A DNA stretch of 64,000 nt from Polyangia bacterium (lineage in GTDB: Bacteria; Myxococcota_A; Polyangia; Nannocystales; Nannocystaceae): the NCBI GenBank assembly GCA_030424595.1, contig JAUHWG010000002.1:310001-374000 (forward strand). Direction: 5' to 3'. The translations under genes were made by a program, and so were the position numbers. Positions 17,503 to 28,566 of the stretch are shown here, one piece after another. Within the stretch, counting starts at the first letter, position 1. Each line of letters opens with the position of its first letter. A model generated the notes under the pieces. The model was not told the origin of the DNA, ran no database searches, and was given only the letters and a program-made list of their open reading frames with translations.

Positions 17503-19674
17503 CTACCACTCGATCCAGGCTTGGTCGCCGAGGTCGGCGACCGCCGAGGCCTTGAGGCCCTGATCCGAGACGGTGTAGAGGAGGTCGCCGATGACCAGCG
17601 AGCGCCGGAGGCTCGGGTCGCCGTCCGTCCACGGGTCGTTCGGATCGGTCATATGCGTGATCGTCCCACGCAGCTCGATCCCGGTCTCGGGGTCGATCGT
17701 ATAGCCCGCAGCGCCGAGGAACCAAGACTCCGTATTGGTCTCCTCGTCCCACATGTACGAGGAGACAGGGAAGACCGTGAGCGACTCCTTCTCCCAGTTG
17801 AGGAAGGCCTTATGGTCAAAGGCCACCTCGGTCCAGCCGAAGTCCCCGAGCGCCTCCGAGTCCGTGCGAAGCGGCGCGTTGACGTCGGAGACGTCGAAGA
17901 GCGAGACCTGGACGCCGAGGAGCTGCCCCTCGTCGGTCCCGTCGAAGCCGACCCCGATCAGGTGGTTCTCGCCGAGCGGGTGGAGATAGGCCGAGTAGCC
18001 GTTGATCTTGAGCTCGCCCGCGACCTTCGGAGCGGCGTGGTCGCTCAGATCGATCGTGTAGAGCGGATCCGTCTGGCGGAAGGTGACCACATAGCCGACA
18101 TCGCCGATGTAACGCACCGACTTGATCTCCTCGCCCTTGCCGAGCTCGCCCACCTGTCCCACTTCGGCGAGCTCGCCCTCGTCCTCGCGGAGAACGGTGA
18201 CAAAGCTCTCCGAGGTCTCCGTGTCCCAGCCCGCCTGGTCGGTGGTCGCGACCCGCAGATCACCGCGGTGCTCGTGCATCGCCCACTGGCTCAGGAGGCG
18301 ACCACGGACCTCCCCGGAGGCGGTGTAGATCGCCTTCTCACCGGCAGGGAGCGCGAACTTGTGGAGGTACGAGGTGAGCCCCGCCTCCTCGCTCGCCCTG
18401 AATGAGGCCTGCTGCGGCTCCACGGCCGGGGCCGGATCAGGCTCGCTCGGCGCGGCCGAGGTCGCGGACGGTGGGACGTCGACCCCATCGTCGACGTCGG
18501 TCTCCCAGCCGGGCTCAGCCCAGCCCTCACCGCCGACCCACGCGGAGGTCGAGATGTAGAGATTGTCGGTCGACGCATAGACGATCGCGGAGTCGGCGAA
18601 GAGGCCGACGCCGCCCTTCGGCGAGAGCCCCTTCTCGAGGTCGACGGTGAGCACAGAGGTCATCATCAGCCCGGAGTAGACCCCAGGGTGCATGGTATCG
18701 ACGCAGTCGAGGAGCAGCCCCTCGCTGATCTCACCGCCGGCCTCCTCAAAGACGTAGTGGGGGACCCAATTGTCGAGGGTCGATCCCTGGATCTGCTCGG
18801 CGTTGTGCTCCTTGGCCTGCTCGGTGAACTTCTCCCAGAGCGCCTGCCAAGCCTCCTCGCTCTCGGGGTACTCCTGGCCCTCGATCTCGTCGTAGAAGTC
18901 CCACGGAGACTTGAACTGGAGCCCGATCGGCATCGACCGGAGGACGACGCGGGAGACCCCCTCGACCCGCCTGGCGCTCAGGTAGTCGCCGCTGACGTAG
19001 AGCTTGGCGGCGATGACGAGCTCGTTCGGGTTCGAGATGTCGATCTCCGTGATCCGGGTGATCGGCGCCCACGTGCCCTCCGACCACTTCTGGACCGCCT
19101 CTGGGAGCTCTAGCGGCTGCGCCTGGTCCTCCTCGTCGATCCCCGGCTCCTGCGGAGCGCCGTAGTAGCCGTCGATGCGCTGGAAGAGGAGGACCCGATC
19201 CTCGTAGAGGAACATCTCCGCGCCGTGGGTGTCGCCGTCGATCTCGAGCGACGCGGTCAGCAGCGGCGCCCCCTCGCTGGCGACGTGGTGCAGCTTGCCG
19301 CCCGCGAGGGCGAGGATCCGGTCACCGTCGGTCTTGACGAGATCGGGCTCGTCGACGCCCGCCTCCTGAATGTTGGTCTCGGAGTAGTCGACCCCGCCGC
19401 CGCCGCCCTCTTCGTCCTGGCTCGGCTCGCCGCCGTCGCTGGCCAGATCCTCGCCCCAGCCCTGCCCGGAGTAGAGGGCGCCGTACTCCTCGAGGGAGTC
19501 CATGGCGTTCTTCTTCGCGTAGGCGAGCAGGTCCTCGCAGGAGTCGAAATTGTAGAGAACCCGCGGTACCGGGTCGGCCTGTGGCTCCTCGCTCGGAGCG
19601 CAGCCTGTGGACAACGGGGCGCCTAGGAGCATGAGGACCGGGAGGGAGAGGAGATGAAGCTTCTTGGAGATCAT
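17503..19674 (-). CDS. secreted beta-propeller domain protein (Beta_propel family)
   Basis: A signal with lipobox-like APLSTGCAP is followed by an acidic linker and the hallmark YSETNIQEAGVDEPDLVKTD. That motif opens proteins of the Beta_propel family (secreted proteins with C-terminal propellers). Repeated blades follow (ALAGGKLHHVASEGAPLLT, MFLYEDRVLLFQ, AYLHPLGENHLIGVGFDG). The 723-residue length is usual for the family. A Pro/Ala/Glu interruption (PSATSAAPSEPDPAPAVEP) lies in mid-protein. No catalytic motif is visible; a binding or adhesion role is inferred. The start is the first ATG and has no clear ribosome binding site. Confidence 0.8.
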   Translation of the reverse strand: MISKKLHLLSLPVLMLLGAPLSTGCAPSEEPQADPVPRVLYNFDSCEDLLAYAKKNAMDSLEEYGALYSGQGWGEDLASDGGEPSQDEEGGGGGVDYSETNIQEAGVDEPDLVKTDGDRILALAGGKLHHVASEGAPLLTASLEIDGDTHGAEMFLYEDRVLLFQRIDGYYGAPQEPGIDEEDQAQPLELPEAVQKWSEGTWAPITRITEIDISNPNELVIAAKLYVSGDYLSARRVEGVSRVVLRSMPIGLQFKSPWDFYDEIEGQEYPESEEAWQALWEKFTEQAKEHNAEQIQGSTLDNWVPHYVFEEAGGEISEGLLLDCVDTMHPGVYSGLMMTSVLTVDLEKGLSPKGGVGLFADSAIVYASTDNLYISTSAWVGGEGWAEPGWETDVDDGVDVPPSATSAAPSEPDPAPAVEPQQASFRASEEAGLTSYLHKFALPAGEKAIYTASGEVRGRLLSQWAMHEHRGDLRVATTDQAGWDTETSESFVTVLREDEGELAEVGQVGELGKGEEIKSVRYIGDVGYVVTFRQTDPLYTIDLSDHAAPKVAGELKINGYSAYLHPLGENHLIGVGFDGTDEGQLLGVQVSLFDVSDVNAPLRTDSEALGDFGWTEVAFDHKAFLNWEKESLTVFPVSSYMWDEETNTESWFLGAAGYTIDPETGIELRGTITHMTDPNDPWTDGDPSLRRSLVIGDLLYTVSDQGLKASAVADLGDQAWIEW

Positions 19675-19929
19675 GGTGAATCGTGATGGTTAAGAGCGCG
19701 CTACACGCACAAGCCGCTGAGCGCTGCTCGGGGGTAGTCGTCGCCCGAACCTAGCGGTTCACGGCCCCATGAACTTTTCTCTGAAGGGTCGCTGACCGAC
19801 AGCGAAGGGCCCCGAGCAGAGCCCCGGATGGTGTCGGCCGCAGCCGAGCGGAGTCGCTCGCGACTGGAGCGGCGACGAGCGGGTGCAGGAGCCCGATGGC
19901 CGTACCCTGCGTCGACTCGCACGCGGCTG

Positions 19930-21198
19930 CTAGAGAGCCCGATAGACGTCGACCCGCGGCGGCCACCCGCTGGGGCGTGTGACAACATCGGCGCGCCCGT
20001 CTCCGTCGACGTCCCCTGCGACGATGTGGTCAAAGTTCGCCCCGTCGTGGACCACCGCGGGCGCGAACCCACCGTCACCGAGACCGCGGAGGAGCTGCAG
20101 GCGCCAGGCGTTGCCGGGGACGTCCGTGATCGCGTCGCCGATGCCATCACCGTCGATATCGCCGACCACGAGGGTCGTGAAGGTGAAGACGCTGCTCTCG
20201 ATCGCCTCTCCGAGCTCGCCGGCGCCGTCGCCCGGCCAGGCCCAGATCCGCGGGAAGTTGTCGCCTGTCCCGGTCAGCACGTCGCCATCGCCGTCGCCGT
20301 CGACGTCCCCGGCCGCGATCGCGCCGTAGCTCCACACGGTCGCCTCACCCAAGGGAGAGAAGCTCAAGTCGGCTCCGCCGGCGTGGAGAGAGAGGGTCGG
20401 CGGAGCGCCGCCGTCGTTGTCGAGGACGAGGTCGGCGCGACCATCGACGTTGAGGTCCGTGACCACCATCCGCTGCGGATCGAACGACCACACCTGGGTC
20501 ATCACCCCTGCCCCGACCCCGAGCTCGCCCGGCGTCGCGCGGTGGACCACGACCCGCGGCGGCTGGCCGCTCGCCGCGACGATGACGTCGGCCGCACCGT
20601 CGCCGTCGACGTCACCCGCGGCGAGGCCGACGAAGGTCGAGAGGTCGGTGGTCACCCCGGCGCCGAAGTGGCCGTCTGCCAGGCCCGGATAGATCGTCAC
20701 CCGCGGCGGCGCGCCGGTCCCCTGGAGGATGAGGTCCGCGCGACCGTCCGCGTTGACGTCCGCGAGCGCCATCTCGAGGAAGTCGTAGACCTCCGTGGTC
20801 ACCGCGTCGGCGAGCGGTGAACCGTCGAACGCCCCGGTCTCCCCCTCCCCTGTGCTCTCTCCACCGCTGGAGCCGGTCACACTCTCGGTCGCTGTCCCTG
20901 TCGGGGCCGCGGTCATCGTCGCGGTCGCGGTCGTCGTCGCGGTCGCGGTCGCGGTCGTCGTCGCGGTCGTCGTCGCGGTCGTCGAGGCCTCCCCGCTTGT
21001 CGACGACGCCGAGCCCCCGCTGCCCTCGCTCACGGCCCCAGTCGCGGGGTTCGTGCTGCTCACCGCGGGCCCGCCGGGGCTAGGCCCCTCGCCCTCGCTC
21101 TCCCCGTCGACGAGCGACGCGCAGGACGTGACGAGCGAGACGAGCCCGATCATCGTGAGCGTTTGCGAGGCTGACACTGCGGGGCAAGCATGGGACAT
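19930..21198 (-). CDS. FG-GAP/VCBS-repeat lipoprotein
   Basis: A signal with lipobox SLVTSCAS precedes a long Ala/Thr tract (TTATTTATTTATATATTTAT) and an Ser/Gly linker. Then come about six FG-GAP/VCBS units with calcium-binding DVDGDG loops (LAAGDVDGDGAADVIVAASG, VVGDIDGDGIGDAI, HIVAGDVDGDGRADVV). This forms an integrin-alpha-like propeller, exported and calcium-dependent. The ATG at 21198 gives a 25-residue signal; an ATG at 21153 is an alternative. It is a likely adhesion or matrix protein. Confidence 0.85.
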   Translation of the reverse strand: MSHACPAVSASQTLTMIGLVSLVTSCASLVDGESEGEGPSPGGPAVSSTNPATGAVSEGSGGSASSTSGEASTTATTTATTTATATATTTATATMTAAPTGTATESVTGSSGGESTGEGETGAFDGSPLADAVTTEVYDFLEMALADVNADGRADLILQGTGAPPRVTIYPGLADGHFGAGVTTDLSTFVGLAAGDVDGDGAADVIVAASGQPPRVVVHRATPGELGVGAGVMTQVWSFDPQRMVVTDLNVDGRADLVLDNDGGAPPTLSLHAGGADLSFSPLGEATVWSYGAIAAGDVDGDGDGDVLTGTGDNFPRIWAWPGDGAGELGEAIESSVFTFTTLVVGDIDGDGIGDAITDVPGNAWRLQLLRGLGDGGFAPAVVHDGANFDHIVAGDVDGDGRADVVTRPSGWPPRVDVYRAL

Positions 21199-21377
21199 CA
21201 GGGCGACCGCGGCCAGCCGCTCATCCCACGTCGGCAGGAGGCCCCGTACGGGGGAGCGTCGCCCGTCCAGTGTCGCGGCGCGCGGTCGGATCCCGAGCGA
21301 CGCGGCCTCTCTGGCCAGCGTCGATCCCGAGGGAGAAGTCGCCGGCCTCCCTCTCAGGCCTCCCTCTCAGGCCCCCC

Positions 21378-22820
21378 TCACGGCGTCGTCCTCCAGCCGC
21401 CGCCCAGCGCCTGGTAGATCGAGACGAGGGCCAGCATCTGATCGCGCCTGGCGTCGACCAGCTCGATCTCAGCCTCCAGCGAGTCGCGGGTCGTCATCAG
21501 GACCTCGTAGTAGTCCGCCTGCGCCGATCGATAGAGCGCCTTCGAGATCTCGATCGCCGCCTCGAACGTGGCCACCTGCTCAGAGGCCAGCTCATAGCGC
21601 CGCCGGTAGTTCTCGATGGCCATCATCTGGTTGTACACGTCGGTGTACGCCTGGAGGATCGCCTGCTCGTACTCGAGCACCGCCTGCACCTGGCGGGCGT
21701 TCGCCGAGCGGTAGTCCGCCTTGATCGCCACCCGGTTCAGGAGCGGCGCGGTCAGACCTCCCGCCAGGTTGAAGACCAGCGACTCGGGGGTCGTGAGGAG
21801 GTGAGCCGCACGGAAGGACTCAAACCCGACCCCAGCGTCGAGCCGCAACGACGGGTAGAAGCGCGCCTTGGCGCTCTTGGTGTCGAACTCCGCCGCCTCC
21901 AGGCGCAGCTCCGCGGCCTTCACGTCAGGGCGGTTGTCCAGGAGGTCTGCGGGGAGACCCGTGGTCACGGCCTCGGGCGTGGCTGACATCAGCCTCTCCG
22001 CGCTCCGCTTGACCGGCTGGGGAAAGCGCCCGACCAGGAAGTTCAGCCGGTTCTCGGCGATGACCCGCTGCTGCTCGAACGCAGCCCTGCGCCCCTGGTT
22101 CTTCAGCACCTCCGCCCTGAAGCGCTGAACGCCGAGCTCGGTCCCCCGCGCGGCGGCCTTCTTGAGCTTGACGATCTCGAGCGCGTCCTCCTGAAAGGCG
22201 ATGTTCCGGTCGAGGATCTCGATCTGGATGTCGAGGGCGACGAGCTCGTAATAGGAGCGAGCGACCTCGGCGACGAGCTCGGTGACGAGGAAGTTCCGCT
22301 CCTGCGCCGTCGCCTCGTAGCGAGCGCCAGCGGCCTTCCGGGCGTTTCGCAGCGCCCCCGCGATGTCGGTCTCCCACGAGGCGACGAGGCCGAAGCCGAA
22401 CCCCGCCAGGGGGTTCGGCACGCCGTTCGCGGCGTCGCTGACCCCTTGCGAGGTGAACTCGCCGACCTTGTCGACGCCGACGCCGACGCTCGCGTCCAAG
22501 CGCGGGATGTACTCGCCGCGGATCGCCGCGACCTCGTTCTGCGCGAGGATGATCTCTTGGATCTGGATGTTGAGCGCCTGGTTGTTCTCCAGCGCCTCGG
22601 CGATCAGGCTCCGCAGATCGGGATCGTCGAAGAACACGTCCCACTGCTGCTGCACCGCGACGCTCGGGCCAGCGTCCGCCGCTGACGCGGCGAAGGACTC
22701 CGGCACCTCCGTCTCCGCCTCCCGGGCCTTGTTGCTCCCCAGGACGTTCGTGCAGCCGGCCAAGAGCGAGAGGGCGCAGGCGACCGCGACCGGACCGCGA
22801 TGACTCCAACGGCTACTCAC
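21378..22820 (-). CDS. RND efflux outer-membrane lipoprotein (NodT/TolC family)
   Basis: The outer-membrane channel of a tripartite pump. Lipobox [11 protein letters not shown] is followed by the conserved [21 protein letters not shown] and ALNIQIQEI, coiled-coil helices, and [19 protein letters not shown]. This duplicated architecture is typical of the NodT family (~480 residues). The GTG at 22820 is chosen over the in-frame ATG at 22844, because AAGGAG lies eight bases upstream of it and it overlaps the pump's stop by eight bases. It is the third gene of the adaptor-pump-channel operon. Confidence 0.92.
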   Translation of the reverse strand: MSSRWSHRGPVAVACALSLLAGCTNVLGSNKAREAETEVPESFAASAADAGPSVAVQQQWDVFFDDPDLRSLIAEALENNQALNIQIQEIILAQNEVAAIRGEYIPRLDASVGVGVDKVGEFTSQGVSDAANGVPNPLAGFGFGLVASWETDIAGALRNARKAAGARYEATAQERNFLVTELVAEVARSYYELVALDIQIEILDRNIAFQEDALEIVKLKKAAARGTELGVQRFRAEVLKNQGRRAAFEQQRVIAENRLNFLVGRFPQPVKRSAERLMSATPEAVTTGLPADLLDNRPDVKAAELRLEAAEFDTKSAKARFYPSLRLDAGVGFESFRAAHLLTTPESLVFNLAGGLTAPLLNRVAIKADYRSANARQVQAVLEYEQAILQAYTDVYNQMMAIENYRRRYELASEQVATFEAAIEISKALYRSAQADYYEVLMTTRDSLEAEIELVDARRDQMLALVSIYQALGGGWRTTP

Positions 22821-25800
22821 CGGACTGCTCCTTCCCAGGCTCATCCGAGCCGGGCGTCTCCGCGACCGCCGATGCCTCCGGGCGATCCGCCTCGGCCTCG
22901 ATCAACGCCGGCCTCTCCGCCGCGGGTGCTTCGCCCTCGATGGTCTGTGCCGACCTCGCAAACTCTGGCTCCGGTGCAGGCTCCGGCACGGGCTCGGGTT
23001 CTGGCGCGGGTTCTGGCGCGGGTTCTGGCGCGGGTTCGGGCTCGGGTTCTGGCTCGGGTTCTGGCTCGGGTTCTGGCTCCAGCTCCAGCGCAGGCGCCGG
23101 CTCCGGCGGGAGAGCCATCGCCGCCGCGTCTGTCTGCTCGCTCAGACCCCCGACGACCACCTCCGCAGGATGCGACCCGGTCGGGTCCGCCGATCCCATC
23201 CGCAGGAAGCTCTCGAAGCGGGCGATGTGGCCGAAGATGAAGTAGAGCCCCGGGATCAGGAGCACCCCGAAGACCGTGCCCATGACCATCCCGCCGAGGG
23301 CCGATGTGCCGATCGTGTTGTTGCCGACGGCCCCCGCCCCCTTCGCTACGACCAGCGGATAGAGCCCCGCGACGAACGCGAAGGAGGTCATCAGGATCGC
23401 CCGAAAGCGCGCCCTCGCGCCGGCGATCGCCGACTCGAAGACGCTGGCCCCGGTCCGCCGGGTCTGGATCGCGAACTCGACGATCAGGACCGCGTTCTTC
23501 CCGAGCAGACCCACCAGCATGACCAGGCCGACCTGGGCGTAGATGTCGTTGGCGAGGCCCATCATCTGCAGGAAGAGGAACGAGCCGAAGGCGCCTGCGG
23601 GCAGCGAGGTGATCACCGCCAGCGGCAGGACGAAGCTCTCGTACTGCGCCGCGAGGACCAAGTAGACGAAGACCAGGACGATCCCGAAGATGTAGACGGC
23701 CTCGTTGCCGCGCCGCGCCTCGTCGTAGGAGAGGCCCTCCCAGGCGATATCGTAGCCGCGCGGCAGGACCTCCGCCGCCACCTCCTTGACCGCCTTGACC
23801 GCGTCGCCGGTGGTGTAGCCGGTCGCGTTGTTGCCGCGGATCGCCGACGAGTTGTACATATTGTAGCGGGTGATCTCGTTCGGCCCCTGGCGCTTCTTCA
23901 GGGTCATGAAGGCGGAATAGGGGACCATCTCGCCGGTATCGTTCTTCACGTACATCTTCAGCACGTCCGGCGGCAGCGCGCGGAACTCGGGCGCAGACTG
24001 GATGTAGACCTTGTAGAAGAAGCCGAAGCGGATAAACCCCTGCTCGTAGTTGCTGCCGATCATGAGGTCGAGGTTCTCCATCGCCTTGCTGATCGAGACC
24101 CCCTTCTGCATCGCCTTTTGGTTGTCGATCACCAGCTCGTACTGCGGGTAGTTGGCAGCGTAGAAGGTGAAGAGCCCGGAGAGCTCCGGCCGCTCACCGA
24201 GCGCGGCCATGAACTCCTGGTTGATGCGATCGAACTCGTGGTAGTCGGTGCCGCCGGTCTTGTCGAGCATCCGGAAGGAGACCCCGCCGGCCGCGCCGTA
24301 GCCGGGGACCGCCGGCGGCTCGAAGAACTCGACGACCGCGCCGATGTCCTTGGAGCGCTCCTCGAGCTCTTCGATCACCTCCGTGACCGACTTGTCACGC
24401 TCGTCCCAGTCCTTGAGGTTGATGAGGCAGGTGCCCGCGTTCGAAGCGCGGCCCTCGGTGATGATCTCGTAGCCGGCGAGGGCGGAGACGGAGGATATCT
24501 CCTCGATCCCCTCGGCGATCCCCTGGAGCTCCGTCGACACCGCGTTGGTCCGCTCCAGGGTGGTCCCCGGCGGGGTCTGGATGATCGCGTAGATGATCCC
24601 CTGATCCTCGTTCGGGACGAAGCCGGCCGGGAGCACCTTGCTCATCTGGAGGATGCCGAAGACGAAGAGGGCTAAGACCCCGATCGTGATGTACCAGCGG
24701 CCCAGGATCACCCGCAGCAGCCGGACATAGAGGGACGTGACCCAGCCGAAGACCCGGTTGAAGGCGCGGACAAAGAGGGTGATCGGGTTGCGGCTGTTCT
24801 CGTCCCCGTGCCCGTGCACCGGCTTGAGGATCAAGACCGAGAGCACCGGCGTCAGGGTCAGGGCGATAAAGCCCGAGAGGACGATCGCGGAGGCCATCGT
24901 CACCGAGAACTGACGGTAGAAGACGCCGACCGGGCCGGGCATGAAGGCCACCGGCACGAAGACCGAGGTCATCACCAGGGTGATGGCGATGATCGCCCCG
25001 CTGATCTCGCTCAGGACCTCCTTCATCGCCTCGTAGGTCCGCAGGTGTGTCGCCTCCATCTTGGCGTGGACCGCCTCGACGACGACGATCGCGTCGTCGA
25101 CGACGATGCCGATCGCGAGGACGACGGCGAAGAGGGTGATGAGGTTGATGCTGATGTCCAGCATCGCCATGAAGATGAAGGCGCCGACGAGCGAGACCGG
25201 CACCGCGAGCGTCGGGATCAGCGTCGAGCGCCAATCGCCGAGGAAGACGAAGACGACCAGCGCCACCAGGGCGAACGCCTCGAGGAGGGTGTGCGCGACC
25301 TGATCGATGGAGGCGTCGACGAAGCGCGAGACGTCGTAGCTAATCGCGTAGTCCATCCCCGGCGGGAAGGCGCTCGCCTTGGTCGCCTCCAGCGTCTCCT
25401 TGACGTTGGCGATCACCTCCTGCGCGTTGCTGCCCAGGGTCTGCTTGAGGACGATCGCCGCCGAGGGGTGACCGTCGAGGTTGGAGTAGATGTCGAAGAA
25501 CTCGCTGCCGAGCTCGACCTTGGCGACGTCCTTGAGCCGGAGCATGTGGCCGTCGGGCGTCGCCCGGATGATGATGTTCTCGTACTGCTCAGGCTTGTTG
25601 TAGCGGCCCTCCCAGACGAGGGTGTACTCGAGGGATTGCGCCGTCTTGCCGGTGGCCTGCCCGAGACGGCCGGGGCGGCCGACAATGCTCTGCTCGGCGA
25701 TCGCCTCCTGGACCTCGTCGGCCGAGATGTTGTAGGCCCGCATCCGGTCGGGGTTTAGCCAGACGCGCATCGCGAACTGACGGCTGCCGAGGATCCGCGC

Positions 25801-26322
25801 CTGGCCGATGCCCTTCACGCGCATCAGCTCCGGCACGAGGTTGACGTTCGCGAAGTTGAAGAGGAACTTCTCGTCGGCGGCCTCGTCTGTGCTGTACAGG
25901 TTGACGTACATCAACATGCTCGGCATCACGCGCATCAAGATGACGCCCTCGAGCTGGACCAGCCGCGGGAGGTTCGGCATCACCTGGTCGATCCGGGTCT
26001 TGACGTTGATGATCGCCTGGTCGGGATCGGTCCCGAGATCGAAGACGACCTGGATCGTCGCCTCGCCCGCGCTGGTCGCGTCTGAGACCATGTAGCGCAT
26101 CCCGGGCACGCCGTTGATCGCCCGCTCGAGGGGGATGAGCGTCGAATTGACGAGAACGCCCGCGCTCGCGCCCGGGTAGGCGATCGTGATCTGCACCTGC
26201 GGCGGGGCGATCTCCGGGAACTGCGAGACCGGCCGGGTCGCGATCGAGAGGAGGCCGAGGAGGAGGATCACGATCGAGATGACGATCGCGAGAACAGGGC
26301 GGTGGAGAATCTTTGCGAACAT
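22813..26322 (-). CDS. RND-family hydrophobe/amphiphile efflux pump with acidic C-terminal tail
   Basis: Inner-membrane proton-driven exporter of the HAE1 (AcrB/MexB) type. The N-terminal TM1 [20 protein letters not shown] leads to the porter motif [15 protein letters not shown]4 has the proton-relay pair in [14 protein letters not shown], and late helices carry [17 protein letters not shown]. The family length is ~1,040-1,060; here a ~110-residue cytoplasmic tail follows, with a run of EP repeats (residues ~1085-1115) and then Glu/Ala-rich sequence. The tail is not part of the known pump fold. The gene lies 10 bases after the adaptor gene and is translationally coupled to the outer-membrane factor. 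Confidence 0.95.
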   Translation of the reverse strand: MFAKILHRPVLAIVISIVILLLGLLSIATRPVSQFPEIAPPQVQITIAYPGASAGVLVNSTLIPLERAINGVPGMRYMVSDATSAGEATIQVVFDLGTDPDQAIINVKTRIDQVMPNLPRLVQLEGVILMRVMPSMLMYVNLYSTDEAADEKFLFNFANVNLVPELMRVKGIGQARILGSRQFAMRVWLNPDRMRAYNISADEVQEAIAEQSIVGRPGRLGQATGKTAQSLEYTLVWEGRYNKPEQYENIIIRATPDGHMLRLKDVAKVELGSEFFDIYSNLDGHPSAAIVLKQTLGSNAQEVIANVKETLEATKASAFPPGMDYAISYDVSRFVDASIDQVAHTLLEAFALVALVVFVFLGDWRSTLIPTLAVPVSLVGAFIFMAMLDISINLITLFAVVLAIGIVVDDAIVVVEAVHAKMEATHLRTYEAMKEVLSEISGAIIAITLVMTSVFVPVAFMPGPVGVFYRQFSVTMASAIVLSGFIALTLTPVLSVLILKPVHGHGDENSRNPITLFVRAFNRVFGWVTSLYVRLLRVILGRWYITIGVLALFVFGILQMSKVLPAGFVPNEDQGIIYAIIQTPPGTTLERTNAVSTELQGIAEGIEEISSVSALAGYEIITEGRASNAGTCLINLKDWDERDKSVTEVIEELEERSKDIGAVVEFFEPPAVPGYGAAGGVSFRMLDKTGGTDYHEFDRINQEFMAALGERPELSGLFTFYAANYPQYELVIDNQKAMQKGVSISKAMENLDLMIGSNYEQGFIRFGFFYKVYIQSAPEFRALPPDVLKMYVKNDTGEMVPYSAFMTLKKRQGPNEITRYNMYNSSAIRGNNATGYTTGDAVKAVKEVAAEVLPRGYDIAWEGLSYDEARRGNEAVYIFGIVLVFVYLVLAAQYESFVLPLAVITSLPAGAFGSFLFLQMMGLANDIYAQVGLVMLVGLLGKNAVLIVEFAIQTRRTGASVFESAIAGARARFRAILMTSFAFVAGLYPLVVAKGAGAVGNNTIGTSALGGMVMGTVFGVLLIPGLYFIFGHIARFESFLRMGSADPTGSHPAEVVVGGLSEQTDAAAMALPPEPAPALELEPEPEPEPEPEPEPEPAPEPAPEPAPEPEPVPEPAPEPEFARSAQTIEGEAPAAERPALIEAEADRPEASAVAETPGSDEPGKEQSGE

Positions 26323-26332
26323 CGGGCCGCCC

Positions 26333-27409
26333 TCACTCCGCGTGGTAGTTGAGCTTCGAGAACACCTCGGCGGGATCCTCGAACGTCACCTCGACGTGCT
26401 CCCCCTCGTGGACCTTGCGTAGGCCCTCGAGCAGGATCCGGTCGCTGTCCTGGAGCCCGTCCTGGACGATGAACGCGTGGGGGACCTCGTCGGCGATCGA
26501 GATCTGGCGCGTCTTGACGATCCCCTCGTCATCGATGACGAAGACGTAGCGACGATCGAGGATCTCGAAGGTCGCCTTCTGCGGGATCACCTGGGCGTTG
26601 GGGTGCTTCGCCTTCACCAGGATGTTCCCCGTCTCGCCGTGCCGCAGGATCCCCGTCGGATTGTCGAAGGTCGCGCGAAAGGCGATCGTGCCGGTCGTGC
26701 TGTCAAAGTCCGCCTCGATCGTCTCGACCTTGCCCTCCTGGTCGAAGATCTTGTCGTTCGCCATCCTGAAGGTGACCGCCGAGTCGTGCTCGGGGTTCGT
26801 CATGTAGTCGAGGTATTCGGCCTCCGGCACGTTGAAGTAGATCCACAGGGTCCGGTTGTCGGAGAGGGTCGTCAGCAGCTCCCCCTCCTCCACCAGGCTC
26901 CCGAGGCGGACCTCAAAGCGGTCCATGAGACCCGTGAAGGGGGCTCGGATCTCCGTGAGCCGCATATGCGTCTGTGCCAGCGAGAGCTCCGCCTTGGCGC
27001 GCTTGACCTTGGCCGCGCCCAGGGCGAGCTCGGCCGGCGAGACGATGTCCTTGTCCGCCAGCAGCTTGGTGTTCTTGTATTCGATCGAGGCCATGTCGGC
27101 CTCCGCCTGCGCGCGGTGGAGGTCCGCCTTGTAGAGGAGCGGCATGATCTGGAACATCTTCGTCCCCTCTTCGATCTGCTGACCCTCGTCGACGAAGATC
27201 TCCGTCAGATAGCCGTGCTCCTGCGCGCGCACCTCGATGTGCTGGCTCGCGTGGACCTGGGCGACGTATTCGCGGGTGAGCTCCACGTCCTTGCGGAGCG
27301 GCGTCGTGACGGCGAAGACCGGCGCCTCTTCGTGCGCCTGGTGCGGAGGCTGGCAGGCCCCCGTCAACAGGGCGGCGAGGCCGGTCAGGAGGGATGCGAT
27401 TCGAGGCAT
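26333..27409 (-). CDS. RND efflux periplasmic adaptor (membrane fusion protein)
   Basis: AcrA-type adaptor: lipobox LLTGACQPP, a lipoyl half-motif ([20 protein letters not shown]), an alpha-hairpin ([20 protein letters not shown]), the second lipoyl half ([20 protein letters not shown]), and a beta-barrel ending with [21 protein letters not shown]. The 358-residue length is normal. It is the first gene of the operon; the pump starts 10 bases after its stop. It links the inner-membrane pump to the outer-membrane factor. Regulatory signals are expected in the repeat-rich 27,410-27,985 region. Confidence 0.93.
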   Translation of the reverse strand: MPRIASLLTGLAALLTGACQPPHQAHEEAPVFAVTTPLRKDVELTREYVAQVHASQHIEVRAQEHGYLTEIFVDEGQQIEEGTKMFQIMPLLYKADLHRAQAEADMASIEYKNTKLLADKDIVSPAELALGAAKVKRAKAELSLAQTHMRLTEIRAPFTGLMDRFEVRLGSLVEEGELLTTLSDNRTLWIYFNVPEAEYLDYMTNPEHDSAVTFRMANDKIFDQEGKVETIEADFDSTTGTIAFRATFDNPTGILRHGETGNILVKAKHPNAQVIPQKATFEILDRRYVFVIDDEGIVKTRQISIADEVPHAFIVQDGLQDSDRILLEGLRKVHEGEHVEVTFEDPAEVFSKLNYHAE

Positions 27410-27634
27410 GGGTCTCTTCTCAGAGGGGGTGTCGGCAGGAGATTGACGACGCGGCGCGGAGCCACGGAGCCGCCGACGCTCGCTGGCGTCTGCACGCCTG
27501 ACACCGGCCTTGACGAGCTCGACATTCCTCTTTGATTACGAGTCCTTCTGAGAACCTGCGGAGAGCCTCCCTAGGCTCCCTAGGGAATTTCTCCACAGCC
27601 CATCCGCAGACTCCCCCAGGAAGGTAGGGAAAGA

Positions 27635-27694
27635 CTCCTCACCGCTCCTCACCGCTCCTCACCGCTCCTCACCGCTCCTCACCGCTCCTCACCG
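27635..27694. repeat. six tandem 10-bp repeats (CTCCTCACCG)
   Basis: Perfect direct repeats of a 10-base unit lie between the divergent efflux and stress genes. One helical turn per unit would place identical faces in register, which suits protein binding. It could also simply be an unstable microsatellite. Confidence 0.9.
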
Positions 27695-27854
27695 GGGGCC
27701 GCGCCCAAAGGCCGCGCCCTCGACGTCTTCTCCGGCCCGCTGCGCGCGCGGGCCTGTCTCCGTGAGAGGGGCGCGAGAGCGCACCCGGAGAGGGCGGCTC
27801 ATCCTTTGCATAGCTCCTATCACAGCGGACCCGCTCTTCTTTCGATCATCCCAA

Positions 27855-27878
27855 CGAGTCACCGAGTCACCGAGTCAC
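27855..27878. repeat. three tandem 8-bp repeats (CGAGTCAC)
   Basis: Perfect CGAGTCAC units at 27855, 27863 and 27871, upstream of the universal stress protein gene. They could be repeat expansion or binding sites; nothing in the sequence decides between these. Confidence 0.8.
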
Positions 27879-27985
27879 CCCATGATCCCAACACCCCCGA
27901 AGACCACCAAAGCGCCGCGCGGCCTGCATCGCGCCTCGGCCCCCCCGGCCTCGCCCCCCTCGTCGCCATCAGCCGAGGTGCGACG

Positions 27986-28501
27986 ATGAACCCCGGCGTC
28001 TTCCCGCGGGTCCTCATCCCGGTCGAGTTCGGCGCTCCGCAAGCCAGCGAGATCGCCCCCGAGCACGCAGTGCAGGTCGGCGATCGTGAGTGGGTGTCGG
28101 TCAGCCCGTCGACGATCAAGGCGCTCGAGCTGGCGGCTCGCCTGGCCCGCGGAGGCGATGTCTATGTCGTCCACGCGACCCCGGAGTTCATCGACCACGC
28201 GACCTGGATGCCGGCGGCGAGCATCTCGGAGCTGAACGACGACGCCCGCCGCGACGCGGACAAAGTGCTTCAGGAGGTCGCCGAGCGTACCTGCAAGGGC
28301 GTGCGGCTCCACCACATCGTCAGGGCTGGGCGACCGCTGGAGATCATCCTCGCCGCGGCGGAGGAGTGCGCTGCAGACGCGATCGTCCTCGCCGCGAGCC
28401 CTCGCCAGCGCATCCGTCGAGCCTTCCTCGGGAGCACCGCGGACAAGGTGATCCGTCAGTCACCTTGCCCGGTCATGGTCGTCCCCGCGGGCGGAGTCTG
28501 A
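27986..28501 (+). CDS. universal stress protein (UspA family)
   Basis: A 171-residue single Usp domain. The first strand is FPRVLIPVEFG; the middle contains ALELAARLARGGDVYVVHAT; the C-terminal part has ADAIVLAASPRQRIRRAFLG and STADKVIRQSPCPVMVVPAG. The latter is a variant of the ATP-binding G-2x-G-9x-G(S/T) loop, in which the spacing is altered. The ATG at 27986 is preferred because GAGGTG lies seven bases upstream and the fold begins there; longer frames reach 27806. The histidine kinase gene follows 65 bases downstream, so the three genes may form a stress-signalling unit. Confidence 0.88.
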   Translation: MNPGVFPRVLIPVEFGAPQASEIAPEHAVQVGDREWVSVSPSTIKALELAARLARGGDVYVVHATPEFIDHATWMPAASISELNDDARRDADKVLQEVAERTCKGVRLHHIVRAGRPLEIILAAAEECAADAIVLAASPRQRIRRAFLGSTADKVIRQSPCPVMVVPAGGV

Positions 28502-28566
28502 CCCCAGGGCTCCGCGACCGCCACGCTATCCTATGCCCCACGACCGCCCCCCTCCTCGACCGCCCC

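Larger units (their letters stand above)
27410..27985. promoter_or_regulatory. divergent control region with short direct repeats
   Basis: 576 bases separate the efflux operon (minus) and the universal stress gene (plus). I see no gene here. A perfect 9-base direct repeat CTCCCTAGG occurs at 27567-27575 and 27576-27584 and could be an operator. Six tandem copies of CTCCTCACCG lie at 27635-27694, and three copies of CGAGTCAC at 27855-27878. An AT-richer segment near 27,530-27,600 is the likeliest efflux promoter. No regulator gene is adjacent. Confidence 0.4.

Noticed and set aside
23170..24675. A plus-strand open frame of about 500 codons opposite the RND pump
   Set aside because: Shadow frame rich in Arg/Asp/Val/His with no motif; the minus strand encodes the complete pump.
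27635..27694. Possible CRISPR-like array of 10-base repeats
   Set aside because: Units are contiguous with no spacers, far too short, and no cas genes are nearby.
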